DNA from: Leclercia adecarboxylata
GTDB lineage: Bacteria; Pseudomonadota; Gammaproteobacteria; Enterobacterales; Enterobacteriaceae
NCBI RefSeq assembly: GCF_006874705.1
Contig: NZ_CP035382.1
Span: 3,782,001 to 3,846,000, forward strand
Reading direction: 5' to 3'
DNA length: 64,000 bases
Part shown: one piece after another, positions 1 through 10,584 of the stretch
Position numbering within the stretch: the first letter of the stretch is position 1
Layout: each line of letters starts with the position of its first letter
Translations under genes and position numbers: made by a program
Notes under the pieces: generated by a model
Database searches by the model: none
The model's input: the letters and a program-made list of their open reading frames with translations, nothing else
What the model was told of the DNA's origin: nothing

Positions 1-250
1 TGGGGCTCTTTCAGAATACGCTTACAGGTAAGATCAGCCGCATCGGCACACTTCCTATCCCAAAAATAGGCATTTTCTATACATATTTTGTATTTATCCC
101 GTTCAGCCGCGAATTAATGGGAAATCCCTCCTCCGATCAACATGTTAAGTTAATGTGATCATCCCTGTTAACCTCCATAGCAGGGTCTATGCTTAATGAA
201 AGTAGCCAAAAAGGGCGGTTAAGCCGAATGCCCCTGCAACTGAGGGGTTG
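1..250. other. sufA upstream region without a recognised gene
   Basis: No ORF or RNA gene here can be supported. The stretch is AT-rich in its first half. Just before the Fur-type site it contains a short inverted repeat around 230-248 (CCCCT ... AGGGG). In E. coli this upstream region binds OxyR, IHF and IscR. I could not place those degenerate sites by eye. Confidence 0.4.
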
Positions 251-272
251 AAGTGATAATCATTATCACTAA
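251..272. promoter_or_regulatory. Fur-type operator of the suf operon
   Basis: The sequence AAGTGATAATCATTATCACT is a near-perfect palindrome containing the GATAATCATTATC core of Fur boxes. It lies about 45 bp upstream of the sufA start. In E. coli Fur represses sufABCDSE when iron is replete, so the position and the family precedent agree. The inference is iron-starvation induction of the operon. Confidence 0.85.
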
Positions 273-314
273 CATGGTGTTATGCCCTGGGGGCGCAATA
301 CAAGAGGTGGATTT

Positions 315-683
315 ATGCAACAGCATTCAGAAACATTTGATCCGACGGAATTTGCGTGGCGTGGATTGTCGCTTACACCTGCCGCAGCGGCGCATATACG
401 CGAGCTGGTAAGCAAGCAGGCGGGCATGCTGGGCGTGCGGTTAGGCGTTAAGACTACCGGCTGCGCCGGCTTTGGTTATGTGCTAGATACCGTCAGCGAA
501 CCGGCCAAAGACGATCTACTTTTCGAGCAGGATGGCGCCAGACTGTATGTTCCCTTGCAAGCGATGCCGTTTATTGACGGCACGGAAGTGGATTACGTGC
601 GCGAAGGCTTAAACCAGTTATTCAAATTCAATAACCCGAAAGCCCAGAACGAATGCGGCTGCGGCGAAAGTTTTGGGGTATAG
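315..683 (+). CDS. sufA: SufA, A-type Fe-S cluster carrier
   Basis: SufA is a 122-residue A-type carrier that accepts clusters from the SufBCD scaffold and passes them to apo-enzymes in the cytoplasm. Three conserved cysteines are visible: Cys50 in the GCAGFGY segment, and the C-terminal CGC pair in the NECGCGES tail. The length equals the E. coli protein. I chose the ATG at 315, preceded by AGAGGTGG, over the upstream in-frame ATG at 282, because the homologous protein starts here. It is the first gene of sufABCDSE, and sufB follows after 8 bp. Confidence 0.95.
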   Translation: MQQHSETFDPTEFAWRGLSLTPAAAAHIRELVSKQAGMLGVRLGVKTTGCAGFGYVLDTVSEPAKDDLLFEQDGARLYVPLQAMPFIDGTEVDYVREGLNQLFKFNNPKAQNECGCGESFGV

Positions 684-691
684 GCGGTATT

Positions 692-2179
692 ATGTCTCGA
701 CATACTGAAGCAACTGACGACGTCAACACCTGGTCCGGCGGCCATATCAATTACAAAGAGGGCTTCTTCACCCAATTGCAGACCGATGAGCTGGCAAAAG
801 GGATCAATGAAGAGGTGATCCGCGCCATTTCCGCCAAGCGCAACGAGCCAGACTGGATGCTGGAGTTCCGCCTGAATGCGTTCAAAGCCTGGCTGGAGAT
901 GGAAGAGCCCCACTGGCTGAAGGCGCACTACGATAAGCTGAACTATCAGGATTACAGCTACTACTCTGCGCCGTCGTGCGGCAATTGCGACGACACCTGC
1001 GCCTCTGAGCCCGGCGCGGTACAGCAGACCGGGGCTAACGCCTTTTTAAGCAAAGAGGTGGAAGAGGCCTTCGAGCAGCTTGGCGTGCCGGTGCGGGAAG
1101 GACGCGAGGTGGCGGTGGACGCCATCTTCGACTCCGTCTCGGTCGCCACTACCTATCGGGAAAAGCTGGGTGAGCAAGGGATCATCTTCTGCTCCTTTGG
1201 CGAAGCCATCCACGATCATCCCGAGCTGGTGAAGAAGTACCTCGGCACGGTGGTGCCGTGCAACGACAACTTCTTTGCGGCGCTGAACGCGGCGGTGGCC
1301 TCCGACGGCACCTTTATCTACGTGCCGAAGGGCGTGCGCTGCCCGATGGAGCTATCGACCTATTTCCGCATCAACGCTGAGAAAACCGGCCAGTTTGAAC
1401 GCACCATTCTGGTGGCCGACGAGGGTAGCTACGTCAGCTATATCGAGGGCTGTTCCGCCCCGGTTCGCGACAGCTATCAGCTGCACGCCGCGGTGGTGGA
1501 GGTGATCATCCATAAAGACGCCGAAGTGAAATACTCCACGGTGCAGAACTGGTTCCCGGGGGATAACAACACCGGCGGCATTCTGAACTTCGTCACCAAG
1601 CGCGCATTGTGCGAAGGCGAAAACAGCAAGATGTCCTGGACCCAGTCCGAAACCGGCTCCGCCATCACCTGGAAGTACCCGAGCTGCATCCTGCGCGGAG
1701 ATAACTCCATCGGCGAGTTCTACTCGGTGGCGCTCACCAGCGGGCATCAGCAGGCCGATACCGGCACCAAGATGATCCACATCGGTAAGAACACCAAATC
1801 GACCATCATCTCGAAGGGGATCTCGGCGGGTAAAAGCCAGAACAGCTACCGCGGGCTGGTCAAAATCATGCCGACGGCTACCAACGCGCGCAACTTTACC
1901 CAGTGTGACTCGATGCTGATTGGCCCGGACTGCGGGGCACATACTTTCCCGTACGTCGAGTGCCGTAACAACAGCGCCCAGCTGGAGCACGAAGCTACCA
2001 CCTCGCGGATTGGTGAAGATCAGCTCTTCTACTGTCTGCAGCGCGGCATCAGCGAAGAGGATGCCATTTCAATGATCGTGAACGGCTTCTGTAAGGATGT
2101 GTTCTCTGAACTGCCGCTCGAGTTTGCCGTTGAAGCGCAGAAATTACTGGCGATTAGCCTTGAACACAGCGTCGGTTAA
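692..2179 (+). CDS. sufB: SufB, Fe-S assembly scaffold subunit
   Basis: SufB (495 aa) is the core of the SufBC2D scaffold on which clusters form from sulfide delivered by SufE and iron. The C-terminal beta-helix has the conserved run around RGLVKIMP and the CDSMLIG segment containing the cysteine implicated in sulfur acceptance. The start at 692 (MSRHTEA) follows the sufA stop by 8 bp and gives exactly the E. coli length. The longer ORF start at 653 lies inside sufA and is rejected. Confidence 0.96.
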   Translation: MSRHTEATDDVNTWSGGHINYKEGFFTQLQTDELAKGINEEVIRAISAKRNEPDWMLEFRLNAFKAWLEMEEPHWLKAHYDKLNYQDYSYYSAPSCGNCDDTCASEPGAVQQTGANAFLSKEVEEAFEQLGVPVREGREVAVDAIFDSVSVATTYREKLGEQGIIFCSFGEAIHDHPELVKKYLGTVVPCNDNFFAALNAAVASDGTFIYVPKGVRCPMELSTYFRINAEKTGQFERTILVADEGSYVSYIEGCSAPVRDSYQLHAAVVEVIIHKDAEVKYSTVQNWFPGDNNTGGILNFVTKRALCEGENSKMSWTQSETGSAITWKYPSCILRGDNSIGEFYSVALTSGHQQADTGTKMIHIGKNTKSTIISKGISAGKSQNSYRGLVKIMPTATNARNFTQCDSMLIGPDCGAHTFPYVECRNNSAQLEHEATTSRIGEDQLFYCLQRGISEEDAISMIVNGFCKDVFSELPLEFAVEAQKLLAISLEHSVG

Positions 2180-2195
2180 GGATTAAGGAAAGCAC

Positions 2196-2942
2196 ATGTT
2201 AAGCATTAAAGATTTACAGGTCAGTGTGGAAGATAAAGCGATCCTGCGCGGCCTGAGCCTGGACGTGCGTCCGGGCGAAGTGCACGCCATTATGGGGCCA
2301 AACGGCTCGGGGAAAAGCACGCTCTCTGCCACCCTGGCCGGGCGCGAAGATTACGAAGTGGTCGGCGGTTCGGTCGACTTTAAGGGCAAAGATCTGCTCG
2401 AGCTGTCGCCGGAAGATCGCGCCGGCGAAGGCATTTTTATGGCCTTCCAGTATCCGGTGGAGATCCCCGGGGTCAGCAACCAGTTCTTCCTGCAGACCGC
2501 GCTGAATGCGGTGCGTAAATACCGCAGCGAAGAGGAGCTGGATCGCTTCGATTTTCAGGATCTGATGGAAGAGAAGATCCAGCTGTTGAAGATGCCGGAA
2601 GATCTGCTTACCCGTTCGGTCAACGTCGGTTTTTCCGGCGGGGAGAAGAAGCGTAACGACATCCTGCAGATGGCGGTGCTGGAGCCGGAGCTGTGCATTC
2701 TCGATGAAACCGACTCCGGGCTGGACATTGACGCCCTGAAAATTGTCGCCGACGGCGTTAACGCCCTGCGCGACGGTAAGCGGTCGTTCATCATCGTTAC
2801 TCACTACCAGCGTATTCTCGACTACATCAAGCCGGACTACGTGCATGTGCTCTATCAGGGGCGGATTGTGAAATCCGGTGATTTCACGCTGGTGAAACAG
2901 CTGGAGGAGCAGGGCTATGGCTGGCTTAGCGAACAGCAGTAA
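2196..2942 (+). CDS. sufC: SufC, ABC-type ATPase of the SufBCD scaffold
   Basis: SufC (248 aa) is a soluble ABC ATPase that drives conformational change in SufBC2D rather than membrane transport. Walker A (GPNGSGKST, about residues 34-42), the signature FSGGEKKR (about 149) and Walker B LCILDETDSGLD (about 165) are all present. It starts 16 bp after sufB and overlaps the sufD start by 26 bp, consistent with translational coupling. Confidence 0.96.
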   Translation: MLSIKDLQVSVEDKAILRGLSLDVRPGEVHAIMGPNGSGKSTLSATLAGREDYEVVGGSVDFKGKDLLELSPEDRAGEGIFMAFQYPVEIPGVSNQFFLQTALNAVRKYRSEEELDRFDFQDLMEEKIQLLKMPEDLLTRSVNVGFSGGEKKRNDILQMAVLEPELCILDETDSGLDIDALKIVADGVNALRDGKRSFIIVTHYQRILDYIKPDYVHVLYQGRIVKSGDFTLVKQLEEQGYGWLSEQQ

Positions 2943-4188
2943 CGCGCTGCAGCAGTGGCACCGTCTGTTTGAGGCCCAGGGCGGAACGCGCTCGGAGCAG
3001 GCCCAGCAGCACCTGCAGCAGATGCTGCGCCTCGGCCTGCCGACGCGTAAGCACGAGAACTGGAAATACACCCCGCTGGAAGGGCTGCTCAACGGCGAGT
3101 TTGTCACCCGGCCCGCCAGCGTGCAACCGACCGATCGTGATGCGCTGGCGCTCACCCTCGACGCCACCCGGCTGGTGTTTGTTGACGGGCGCTTTAGCCC
3201 GGCGCTGAGCGACAGCGCCGACGACAGCGGCTTTGAGGTCGTTATTAACGACGAGCGCCAGAGCCTGGCGGCACCGGTGCAGCCGGAGCTGTTCCTGCAT
3301 CTTACCGAGAGTCTGGCGCAGAGCGTGACCCATATCCGCGTGAAGCGTAACGCGCGTCCTGCGAAGCCGCTGTTGCTGATGCACATTACCCAGGGGCTTG
3401 AGGGGGAGGAGATCAACACCGCCCACTATCGCCACCATCTGGAGCTGGGCGAAGGGGCCGAGGCGACGGTTATTGAACACTATGCCAGTCTGACCCCGGC
3501 GCGCCATTTCACCGGTTCGCGCCTGACCATGAGCGTGGCGGCCAACGCTCAGCTGCACCATATCAAGCTGGCGTTTGAGAATGCGGCGAGTCATCACTTC
3601 GCCCATAACGACCTCCAGCTTGCCGCCGATGCGGCAGCATACAGCCACAGCTTCCTGCTGGGCGGGGCGGTACTGCGTCATAACACCAGCACCCAGCTCA
3701 ACGGCGAAAACACCACGCTGCGCATTAACAGCCTGGCAATGCCGGTGAAAACCGAAGTGTGCGACACCCGGACCTGGCTTGAGCACAACAAGGGCTACTG
3801 CAACAGTCGGCAGCTGCACAAAACTATCGTCAGCGATAAGGGCCGGGCGGTCTTTAATGGGCTGATTAACGTGGCTCAGCACGCCATCAAAACCGACGGG
3901 CAGATGACCAACAATAATCTGCTGATGGGCCGGCTGGCGGAGGTGGACACCAAACCGCAGCTGGAAATCTATGCCGATGACGTGAAATGCAGCCACGGGG
4001 CAACGGTGGGTCGTATTGATGATGAGCAGATGTTCTATCTGCGCTCCCGCGGGATCGATAAGCAGGCGGCAGAGAAGATGATCATTTACGCCTTTGCCGC
4101 CGAGCTGACCGAAGCGCTCGGAGATGAAACCTTAAGACAGCAGGTGCTGGCGCGAATCGGCCAGCGTCTGCCCGGAGGTGTGGCATGA
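2917..4188 (+). CDS. sufD: SufD, Fe-S assembly scaffold subunit
   Basis: SufD (423 aa) is a SufB paralogue that completes SufBC2D and is needed for iron acquisition during assembly. The C-terminal half has the characteristic [16 protein letters not shown] and [12 protein letters not shown] segments. The ATG lies inside the sufC 3' end, and the stop overlaps the sufS ATG by 4 bp. The length matches E. coli SufD. Confidence 0.96.
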   Translation: MAGLANSSNALQQWHRLFEAQGGTRSEQAQQHLQQMLRLGLPTRKHENWKYTPLEGLLNGEFVTRPASVQPTDRDALALTLDATRLVFVDGRFSPALSDSADDSGFEVVINDERQSLAAPVQPELFLHLTESLAQSVTHIRVKRNARPAKPLLLMHITQGLEGEEINTAHYRHHLELGEGAEATVIEHYASLTPARHFTGSRLTMSVAANAQLHHIKLAFENAASHHFAHNDLQLAADAAAYSHSFLLGGAVLRHNTSTQLNGENTTLRINSLAMPVKTEVCDTRTWLEHNKGYCNSRQLHKTIVSDKGRAVFNGLINVAQHAIKTDGQMTNNNLLMGRLAEVDTKPQLEIYADDVKCSHGATVGRIDDEQMFYLRSRGIDKQAAEKMIIYAFAAELTEALGDETLRQQVLARIGQRLPGGVA

Positions 4189-5405
4189 ATTTTCCTGTAG
4201 AGAAAGTGCGGGCGGATTTTCCCGTCCTGACCCGTGAAGTGAACGGTCTGCCGCTTGCCTATCTCGACAGCGCCGCCAGCGCGCAAAAGCCCGCGCAGGT
4301 GATCGAGGCCGAGGCGGAGTTTTACCGGCACGGTTACGCGGCGGTGCATCGGGGGATCCACACCCTCAGCGCCGAAGCGACGCAGCGGATGGAGAACGTC
4401 CGTACCCGGGCGGCGGCATTTTTAAATGCCCGCTCGCCGGAAGAGCTGGTGTTTGTGCGCGGCACCACCGAAGGGATCAACCTGGTGGCGAACAGCTGGG
4501 GCAGTGCTGAGGTCCATACGGGCGATAACATCATCATCAGCCAGATGGAGCATCACGCCAATATTGTGCCCTGGCAGATGCTGTGCGAGCGGGTCGGGGC
4601 CGAGCTGCGGGTGATCCCGCTGAATCAGGACGGCACGCTCCAGCTTGAACAGCTGGATACGCTGCTGGATGAACGCACCCGGCTGGTGGCTATCACCCAA
4701 ATCTCCAACGTGCTGGGCACCGAAAACCCGGTGGCGGACATTATCGCTAAAGCCCATCTTGTCGGCGCGAAAGTGCTGGTGGACGGGGCGCAGGCGGTGA
4801 TGCATCACACCGTGGACGTGCAGGCGCTGGACTGCGATTTTTACGTCTTCTCCGGGCATAAGCTCTACGGCCCGACCGGGATCGGCGTGCTGTACGTCAA
4901 AGACGATATCCTGCAGAAGATGCCGCCGTGGGAAGGGGGCGGGTCAATGATCGCCACCGTCAGCCTGAGCGAAGGCACCACCTATGCCCGCGCGCCGTGG
5001 CGTTTTGAAGCCGGGACGCCTAACACCGGGGGCATTATCGGTCTCGGGGCGGCGATGGAGTATGTCTCGTCCGTTGGCCTCGATGCCATCGCCGAGTACG
5101 AGCAGATGCTGATGCACTACGCCCTGGCAGAGCTGGCCAGCGTGCCGGATCTGACCCTTTACGGCCCGGCAGATCGTCAGGGGGTGATCGCCTTTAATCT
5201 CGGGAAACACCACGCCTATGACGTCGGCAGTTTCCTCGATAACTACGGGGTGGCGGTGCGCACCGGGCATCACTGCGCCATGCCGCTGATGGCATTCTAT
5301 CAGGTACCGGCAATGTGTCGCGCATCGCTGGTAATGTACAACACACTGGAAGAGGTCGACAGGCTGGTGGCAGGGCTGAAGCGTATCCACCACCTGCTGG
5401 GCTAA
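4185..5405 (+). CDS. sufS: SufS, cysteine desulfurase
   Basis: SufS (406 aa) is a group II, PLP-dependent cysteine desulfurase. It removes sulfur from L-cysteine (also selenium from selenocysteine) and hands it to SufE. The PLP lysine lies in [10 protein letters not shown] near residue 226. The persulfide-forming cysteine lies in RTGHHCAMP near residue 364. The start ATGA overlaps the sufD stop, and sufE follows after 13 bp. Confidence 0.96.
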   Translation: MNFPVEKVRADFPVLTREVNGLPLAYLDSAASAQKPAQVIEAEAEFYRHGYAAVHRGIHTLSAEATQRMENVRTRAAAFLNARSPEELVFVRGTTEGINLVANSWGSAEVHTGDNIIISQMEHHANIVPWQMLCERVGAELRVIPLNQDGTLQLEQLDTLLDERTRLVAITQISNVLGTENPVADIIAKAHLVGAKVLVDGAQAVMHHTVDVQALDCDFYVFSGHKLYGPTGIGVLYVKDDILQKMPPWEGGGSMIATVSLSEGTTYARAPWRFEAGTPNTGGIIGLGAAMEYVSSVGLDAIAEYEQMLMHYALAELASVPDLTLYGPADRQGVIAFNLGKHHAYDVGSFLDNYGVAVRTGHHCAMPLMAFYQVPAMCRASLVMYNTLEEVDRLVAGLKRIHHLLG

Positions 5406-5418
5406 AAGAGGGCAAGAG

Positions 5419-5835
5419 ATGGCTGCATTGCCAGACAGAGACAAATTGCTGCGTAACTTTACGCGTTGCGCAAACTGGGAAGAGAAATACCTCTACATCA
5501 TTGAGCTGGGGCAGCGTCTGCCTGCCCTCAGCGAAAGCGCGCACGTTCCGGAAAATAGTATTCAGGGCTGTCAGAGCCAGGTGTGGATAATAATGCACCA
5601 GAACGAGTCCGGAATGATTGAATTAGCGGGCGACAGTGATGCGGCAATAGTAAAAGGCCTAATAGCCGTGGTGTTTATTTTATATCAGCAGATGTCCCCG
5701 CAGGATATTGTCGCTTTTGACGTGCGCCCGTGGTTTGAAAAAATGGCGCTTACCCAGCATTTAACGCCTTCGCGCTCTCAGGGTCTTGAGGCGATGATCC
5801 GCGCAATCCGCTCCAAAGCCGCCAACATTAGCTAA
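5419..5835 (+). CDS. sufE: SufE, sulfur acceptor for SufS
   Basis: SufE (138 aa) stimulates SufS and relays persulfide sulfur to SufB. The acceptor is Cys51 in the IQGCQSQVW motif. It is the last gene of the suf operon: an inverted repeat followed by T residues lies 28 bp after the stop. The length equals E. coli SufE. Confidence 0.95.
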   Translation: MAALPDRDKLLRNFTRCANWEEKYLYIIELGQRLPALSESAHVPENSIQGCQSQVWIIMHQNESGMIELAGDSDAAIVKGLIAVVFILYQQMSPQDIVAFDVRPWFEKMALTQHLTPSRSQGLEAMIRAIRSKAANIS

Positions 5836-5862
5836 ACTAACAGGACAGCTATCATTCTGTTT

Positions 5863-5892
5863 CACGAGGTGGTTCCCGCCTCGTGGATTTTT
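5863..5892 (+). terminator. Terminator after sufE
   Basis: CACGAGG (5863-5869) pairs with CCTCGTG (5879-5885) and is followed by GATTTTT. This is a typical rho-independent terminator closing the suf operon, 40 bp before ldtE. Confidence 0.75.
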
Positions 5893-5932
5893 CAGCTTTC
5901 TGACGATCGGTCAGTGAATAAGGAATCTCAGT

Positions 5933-6946
5933 ATGAAGCGCGCGTCCCTTGTTACTCTTATTCTCTTTGGTTCGCTCAGCGCGCTTAATAGCGCCCTGGC
6001 GGTGGATTATCCCTTGCCGCCGGCGGGCAGTCGGCTTATTGGGCAAAACCAGACGTATATCATTCAGGAAGGCGATAATAAGTTGCAGGCCATCGCGCGG
6101 CGATTTAATACCGCTGCGCACTTAATACTTGAAACCAATAATACCATCGCCCCGGTCTATCCGGCGCCGGGAACGGAGATCACTATCCCGTCGCAAATGC
6201 TGCTGCCGGATACCCCCCGGGAGGGGATCGTGGTGAACCTGGCGGAGCTGCGGCTCTACTACTATCCGCCGGGAGAAAACATCGTTCAGGTTTACCCGCT
6301 GGGCATTGGTCAACTGGGGCTGGAAACGCCGGTCACCGTGACCCGCATCAGCCAGAAGATCCCCAATCCAACCTGGACCCCCACAGCGGGCATCAGAGCG
6401 CGCTCGCTGGAGCAGGGCATCAAGCTGCCCCCGGTCGTCCCCGCAGGCCCCAATAACCCACTGGGGCGCTTTGCGCTGCGTCTGGGCGTGGGTAACGGCG
6501 AATATCTCATCCACGGTACCAGCGCACCGGATAGCGTTGGGTTGCGCGTCAGCTCCGGCTGTATGCGCATGAATGCGCCGGATATCAAAGCGCTCTTTGC
6601 CCAGACATCGGTCGGCACGCGGGTGCAGATCATCAATGAACCGGTGAAGTTCTCGGTTGAGCCGGACGGTAAGCGCTACGTTGAAGTGCATCGTCCGCTG
6701 GCGTCGGTGGAGGGGGAAAACCCGCAAACCCTGGCGATCGCGCAGTCCGGGGCCTTTGCGTCCTTTATGGCGCAGGGCGGTAGCGATAAGACGTTGGTGA
6801 ATAAAGCGTTGTCACGTCGGGCAGGGATCCCGGTGCTGGTATCGACAGGGGCCGGGCCACAGGTCGAGAGTACGGGGTTGTCAGCGCGTAATACGCAGCT
6901 TCCGGCGGCAGCGCCTCAGGGTGGGCATGAAGTGGCGATTCAGTAA
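5933..6946 (+). CDS. ldtE: LdtE, periplasmic L,D-transpeptidase
   Basis: LdtE (formerly YnhG, 337 aa) makes 3-3 meso-DAP crosslinks in peptidoglycan. An N-terminal signal peptide ends near ALA-VDY (residue 24). A LysM domain follows (about 45-95), then a YkuD domain (about 98-235) carrying the catalytic HGT...SSGCMRM signature with its cysteine. A Pro/Ala/Gln-rich tail completes it. The start is supported by AAGGAATCTCAGT before the ATG. It faces the convergent lpp gene; the two are functionally related because Lpp is attached to the same peptidoglycan DAP residue. Confidence 0.93.
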   Translation: MKRASLVTLILFGSLSALNSALAVDYPLPPAGSRLIGQNQTYIIQEGDNKLQAIARRFNTAAHLILETNNTIAPVYPAPGTEITIPSQMLLPDTPREGIVVNLAELRLYYYPPGENIVQVYPLGIGQLGLETPVTVTRISQKIPNPTWTPTAGIRARSLEQGIKLPPVVPAGPNNPLGRFALRLGVGNGEYLIHGTSAPDSVGLRVSSGCMRMNAPDIKALFAQTSVGTRVQIINEPVKFSVEPDGKRYVEVHRPLASVEGENPQTLAIAQSGAFASFMAQGGSDKTLVNKALSRRAGIPVLVSTGAGPQVESTGLSARNTQLPAAAPQGGHEVAIQ

Positions 6947-6961
6947 AGCGAAATGCGGGGC

Positions 6962-6994
6962 AAAAAAATGGCGCACAATGTGCGCCATTTTATT
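6962..6994. terminator. Bidirectional terminator between ldtE and lpp
   Basis: AATGGCGCAC (6967-6976) pairs with GTGCGCCATT (6980-6989). A run of A residues lies on the left and T residues on the right, so the hairpin can stop transcription from both convergent genes. Confidence 0.8.
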
Positions 6995-7007
6995 AACACA
7001 GGTACTA

Positions 7008-7256
<249 letters not shown>

Positions 7257-7261
7257 CTAGA

Positions 7262-7316
7262 TTGAGTTAATCTCCATGTAGCGTTACAAGTATTACACAA
7301 AGTTTTTTAGGTTGAG
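7262..7316 (-). promoter_or_regulatory. lpp promoter and leader
   Basis: On the minus strand a TAATACT -10 element lies at 7295-7289. It is followed by the leader ending TCTAGAGGGTATTAATA before the lpp ATG, essentially the same leader as in E. coli. AT-rich DNA lies upstream, as expected for the strong lpp promoter. The remainder up to 7500 is AT-rich and shows no ORF I would accept. Confidence 0.75.
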
Positions 7317-7501
7317 AATATTTTTTTGATGGGAATATGCCTATTTTTGATCGTTCGCTCAAAGAAGCACCTGTTTTGACTATTTCGTGAAAAATATTGT
7401 GCAAAAACAGACAATTTTCATCGGATTCATCTTAGAAAACGTACCCGTTAAATAGAAAAACCCGATTTGCTTTTTTAATAAGTTTGGTTGATAGCGGAAA
7501 T

Positions 7502-7530
7502 AAAAAAAGCGCCCCGAAGGACGCTTTTTA
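7502..7530 (-). terminator. pykF terminator
   Basis: On the minus strand, after the pykF stop, AAAAGCG pairs with CGCTTTT around a short loop and runs into a T tract (the plus strand shows seven A residues at 7502-7508). It is placed correctly for pykF transcription. Confidence 0.75.
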
Positions 7531-7554
7531 TACAAATTAATTCGTTCGAAATTA

Positions 7555-8976
7555 TTACAGGACGTGAACAGATGCGGTATTAGTCGTGCCGCTTGGTACC
7601 AGCGCACCGGAAACCATCACCACAACGTCGCCTTTCTGCGCCAGGCCACGCTCAACCAGCTGCAGGGCCACTTCTTTACCCAGACGGTAGAAATCATCAG
7701 TAGAAGCGATCTCTTTCACCAGGTGCGGCACAACGCCTTTGCTCAGTACCAGCTGACGAGCAGTGATCTCGTTAGTGGTCAGGGCCAGGATAGTCGCGTT
7801 CGGGAAGTATTTACGAACGGCTTTAGCAGATTTACCGCCCTGGGTTGCAACCACGATCAGCGGTGCTTCCAGTTTCTCAGCAGTTTCTACCGCGCCACGG
7901 CAAACGGCTTCGGTGATGCGCAGTTTACGGCTGTCGTTGTTGTTATCCAGACGGCTTGGCATCACGCGGTCAGTACGCTCGCAGATAGTCGCCATGATGG
8001 AGACGGCTTCCAGCGGGTATTTACCCTTCGCGGATTCACCGGACAGCATGACTGCATCGGTACCGTCGAGGATGGCGTTCGCCACGTCACCGGCTTCTGC
8101 GCGGGTTGGACGTGGGTTTTTGATCATGGAGTCCAGCATCTGGGTGGCGGTGATCACCACTTTACGTGCGCGAACACACTTCTCGATCATCATCTTCTGC
8201 GCGAAGATCACTTCTTCAACCGGGATCTCAACGCCCAGGTCACCACGCGCAACCATGATACCGTCAGACGCTTCGAGGATTTCGTCGAAGTTGTTCAGGC
8301 CTTCCTGGTTTTCGATTTTGGAGATGATCTGGATGTGCTCGCCGCCGTGCGCTTTCAGGTGCTCACGGATTTCAACCACGTCGGAACGCTTACGGATAAA
8401 GGAGGCGGCAACAAAGTCAACGCCTTGCTCGCAGCCGAAGATCAGATCCTGTTTGTCTTTCTCTGCCAGAGCAGGCAGGGCGATGGAAACGCCTGGCAGG
8501 TTAACGCCTTTGTTTTCACCCAGGTCGCCGTTGTTCAGCACTTTACAAACAACGTTTTTGCCTTCGATAGCGGTGACTTCCATACCGATCAGGCCGTCGT
8601 CCACCAGTACGGTGTTGCCAACGGACAGGTCGCTGGTGAAGCCTTCATAAGTCACAGCAACGATTTCGCTGTTGCCGACAACGGACTTGTCAGTGGTGAA
8701 GGTGAAGGTCTGTCCCGCTTTCAGCGAAACGTCATTACCGCCTTCCAGTTTAATGGTACGAATTTCTGGACCTTTGGTATCCAGCAGGATTGCTGCTTTT
8801 TTACCGGTCTTGCTCATCACGTTGCGCAGGTTCTGAATGCGCTGACCGTGTTCAGCATAGTCACCGTGAGAGAAGTTCAGACGCATAACGTTCATGCCGG
8901 CTTCCAGCATTTTGGTCAGCATCTCTTCAGATTCGGTTTTCGGGCCGATGGTGCAAACAATTTTCGTCTTTTTCAT
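7555..8976 (-). CDS. pykF: PykF, fructose-1,6-bisphosphate-activated pyruvate kinase I
   Basis: PykF (473 aa) catalyses phosphoenolpyruvate + ADP to pyruvate + ATP in glycolysis. The N-terminal [10 protein letters not shown] and RLNFSHG motifs bind substrate. The catalytic segment [11 protein letters not shown] (Lys near 220) and [10 protein letters not shown] are intact, followed by the allosteric C-terminal domain. It is three residues longer than E. coli PykF (ends ASVHVL). Upstream lies a Cra-type operator, consistent with the known repression by Cra (FruR). Confidence 0.97.
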   Translation of the reverse strand: MKKTKIVCTIGPKTESEEMLTKMLEAGMNVMRLNFSHGDYAEHGQRIQNLRNVMSKTGKKAAILLDTKGPEIRTIKLEGGNDVSLKAGQTFTFTTDKSVVGNSEIVAVTYEGFTSDLSVGNTVLVDDGLIGMEVTAIEGKNVVCKVLNNGDLGENKGVNLPGVSIALPALAEKDKQDLIFGCEQGVDFVAASFIRKRSDVVEIREHLKAHGGEHIQIISKIENQEGLNNFDEILEASDGIMVARGDLGVEIPVEEVIFAQKMMIEKCVRARKVVITATQMLDSMIKNPRPTRAEAGDVANAILDGTDAVMLSGESAKGKYPLEAVSIMATICERTDRVMPSRLDNNNDSRKLRITEAVCRGAVETAEKLEAPLIVVATQGGKSAKAVRKYFPNATILALTTNEITARQLVLSKGVVPHLVKEIASTDDFYRLGKEVALQLVERGLAQKGDVVVMVSGALVPSGTTNTASVHVL

Positions 8977-9561
8977 GACAGTCTTAGTCTTTAAGTTGAG
9001 AAGGATATGGAAATCTCGCTCCGGGGGCGCATGGCCTCAGAGTCAAACCTGTGTTGCGAAATTTTTTGTGACACGCAGTAAGGATAGGTGACATCAAATG
9101 AGCGTGCAGAAGAATGTGTGCCTGTGTTTCAGCCCAGGGAGAGAGGGAAAGTTGTATGCGTTGTTTTTTGTAGTCCAAGCGCTGAAACCATTCATCAGGG
9201 ATTAGGTGCGCATTATACGCTGATAAATGCGCAAAAGGAAAATGAAAACAGCGTTTCAAAAATTTTATATGCCGTTTCACAAAGGATTGTTATCAAGGCG
9301 TTAAGGTTCACTGTAAGGATGTTGCAGGAGCGGAAATCCTTACGTCAAACGCCGCAAATTGTTTGGGCGTGTCCACATATCCATCCCATACCTATTGATT
9401 GCTAAAAATGAGCTTTACGAGTTTTGCCAGCCTGCACGCGACATATTGCTGAAAGTTATAAGATATTCCTTTTCATTCATTTAAAAGCTAATAACGGCTG
9501 TTTACTATCATTTGGACATCCATACTGCTAAACCGCCACGGGCGAACGGATTACTCTAAGA
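8977..9561. other. Gene-free region between pykF and the MetNIQ-type operon
   Basis: This 585-bp divergent intergenic region carries a probable Cra site and the promoters of pykF and the ABC operon. I see no convincing coding sequence: the ORFs here lack plausible start sites and family resemblance. I looked for tandem AGACGTCT-like MetJ boxes before 9562. I found only a weak resemblance (GGACATCC around 9514), which I do not call. Confidence 0.5.
9181..9194. promoter_or_regulatory. Cra (FruR)-type operator upstream of pykF
   Basis: GCTGAAACCATTCA (reverse complement TGAATGGTTTCAGC) matches the Cra operator consensus with TGAAAC/GATTCA half sites. It lies about 205 bp upstream of the pykF start. 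pykF is an established Cra-repressed gene in E. coli, so sequence and context agree. Confidence 0.72.
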
Positions 9562-10584
9562 ATGATAGTACTCAGGAATATTTCGAAGATTTTTGACAAC
9601 GGAAAAGTGGCGCTGACGGCCGTTGATAACGTGAACCTGACGATAGAGCAGGGACAGATTTATGGAATTATTGGCTACAGCGGCGCCGGTAAAAGCACCT
9701 TAATCCGCCTGCTCAACGGCCTGGAAAAACCGACCACCGGCAGCGTGACCATCAACGGACAGGATATTTCCGCCGCTAAAGGCGAAGCCCTGCGCCAGGC
9801 GCGGCTGAAGATCAGTATGGTGTTTCAGCACTTCAACCTGCTGTGGTCCCGCACGGTGAGCGAGAACATCGCTTTCTCCATGCAGATTGCCGGGGTGCCA
9901 AAAGCCAGAATCAAAGCCCGCGTGGCGGAACTGGTGGAGCTGGTGGGGCTGAAAGGCCGCGAACAGGCTTATCCGTCTCAGCTCAGCGGTGGGCAGAAGC
10001 AGCGCGTCGGTATTGCCCGCGCGCTGGCGAACAACCCTGACGTCCTGCTCTGCGACGAGGCCACCTCGGCGCTGGACCCCCAGACTACCGATCAGATCCT
10101 CGATCTGCTCCTCGACATTAACCGTCGCTTTAAGCTGACCATCGTGCTTATCACCCATGAAATGCACGTGGTGCGCAAGATCTGTGACCGCGTGGCGGTG
10201 ATGGAAAACGGCAAAGTGGTGGAAGAGGGCGAGGTGCTGCAGGTCTTTACCCACCCGCAGCAGCCGATTACGCAACAGTTTGTGCGTCAGGTCAGCCAGT
10301 ACGCCGAAGAAGAGACCTTTAACACCGAGCTGGCGAACGAGCTGGAAGGCACCGTCATCAAGCTGACCTTCACCGGACACAGCACCCACAAGCCGATTGT
10401 CGGGGAACTGACCCTGCGCTACGGTCTGCCGTTTAACATCCTGCACGGCAAAATGACGCAAACTGCCCACGGCGTATTCGGCCAGCTCTGGCTGCACGTG
10501 GTGGCAACCGAAGAACAACTGAACAATATCCTCGCCGATTTGCAGCACAGTGATATTGAAGGCGAGGTAATTAAACATGGCTGA
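9562..10584 (+). CDS. MetN-family ABC transporter ATP-binding protein
   Basis: This 340-residue ABC ATPase belongs to the methionine uptake (MetN) family. Visible motifs are Walker A GYSGAGKST (about 38-46), signature LSGGQKQR (about 141), Walker B VLLCDEATSALD (about 160) and a C-terminal NIL regulatory domain (about 260-335). It clearly differs from the housekeeping E. coli MetN, so it is probably a second paralogous system. Its stop overlaps the permease start by 8 bp. Whether it moves methionine or another substrate cannot be told from sequence. No strong MetJ box was seen upstream. Confidence 0.88.
   Translation: MIVLRNISKIFDNGKVALTAVDNVNLTIEQGQIYGIIGYSGAGKSTLIRLLNGLEKPTTGSVTINGQDISAAKGEALRQARLKISMVFQHFNLLWSRTVSENIAFSMQIAGVPKARIKARVAELVELVGLKGREQAYPSQLSGGQKQRVGIARALANNPDVLLCDEATSALDPQTTDQILDLLLDINRRFKLTIVLITHEMHVVRKICDRVAVMENGKVVEEGEVLQVFTHPQQPITQQFVRQVSQYAEEETFNTELANELEGTVIKLTFTGHSTHKPIVGELTLRYGLPFNILHGKMTQTAHGVFGQLWLHVVATEEQLNNILADLQHSDIEGEVIKHG

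Noticed and set aside
225..250. Small RNA or terminator hairpin upstream of sufA
   Set aside because: CCCCT/AGGGG is a short stem without a T tract, and I could not match it to a known small RNA such as RydB.
7564..8994. 476-codon plus-strand ORF opposite pykF
   Set aside because: It is the antisense shadow of pykF, whose protein is unmistakable; the opposite-frame translation has no family features.
9088..9405. 105-codon ORF upstream of the MetNIQ-type operon
   Set aside because: It covers the pykF promoter and the Cra site, has no ribosome-binding site and resembles no protein.
9505..9530. Possible MetJ box before the MetN-type gene
   Set aside because: Only one imperfect octamer (GGACATCC) is visible; MetJ needs at least two good tandem boxes.
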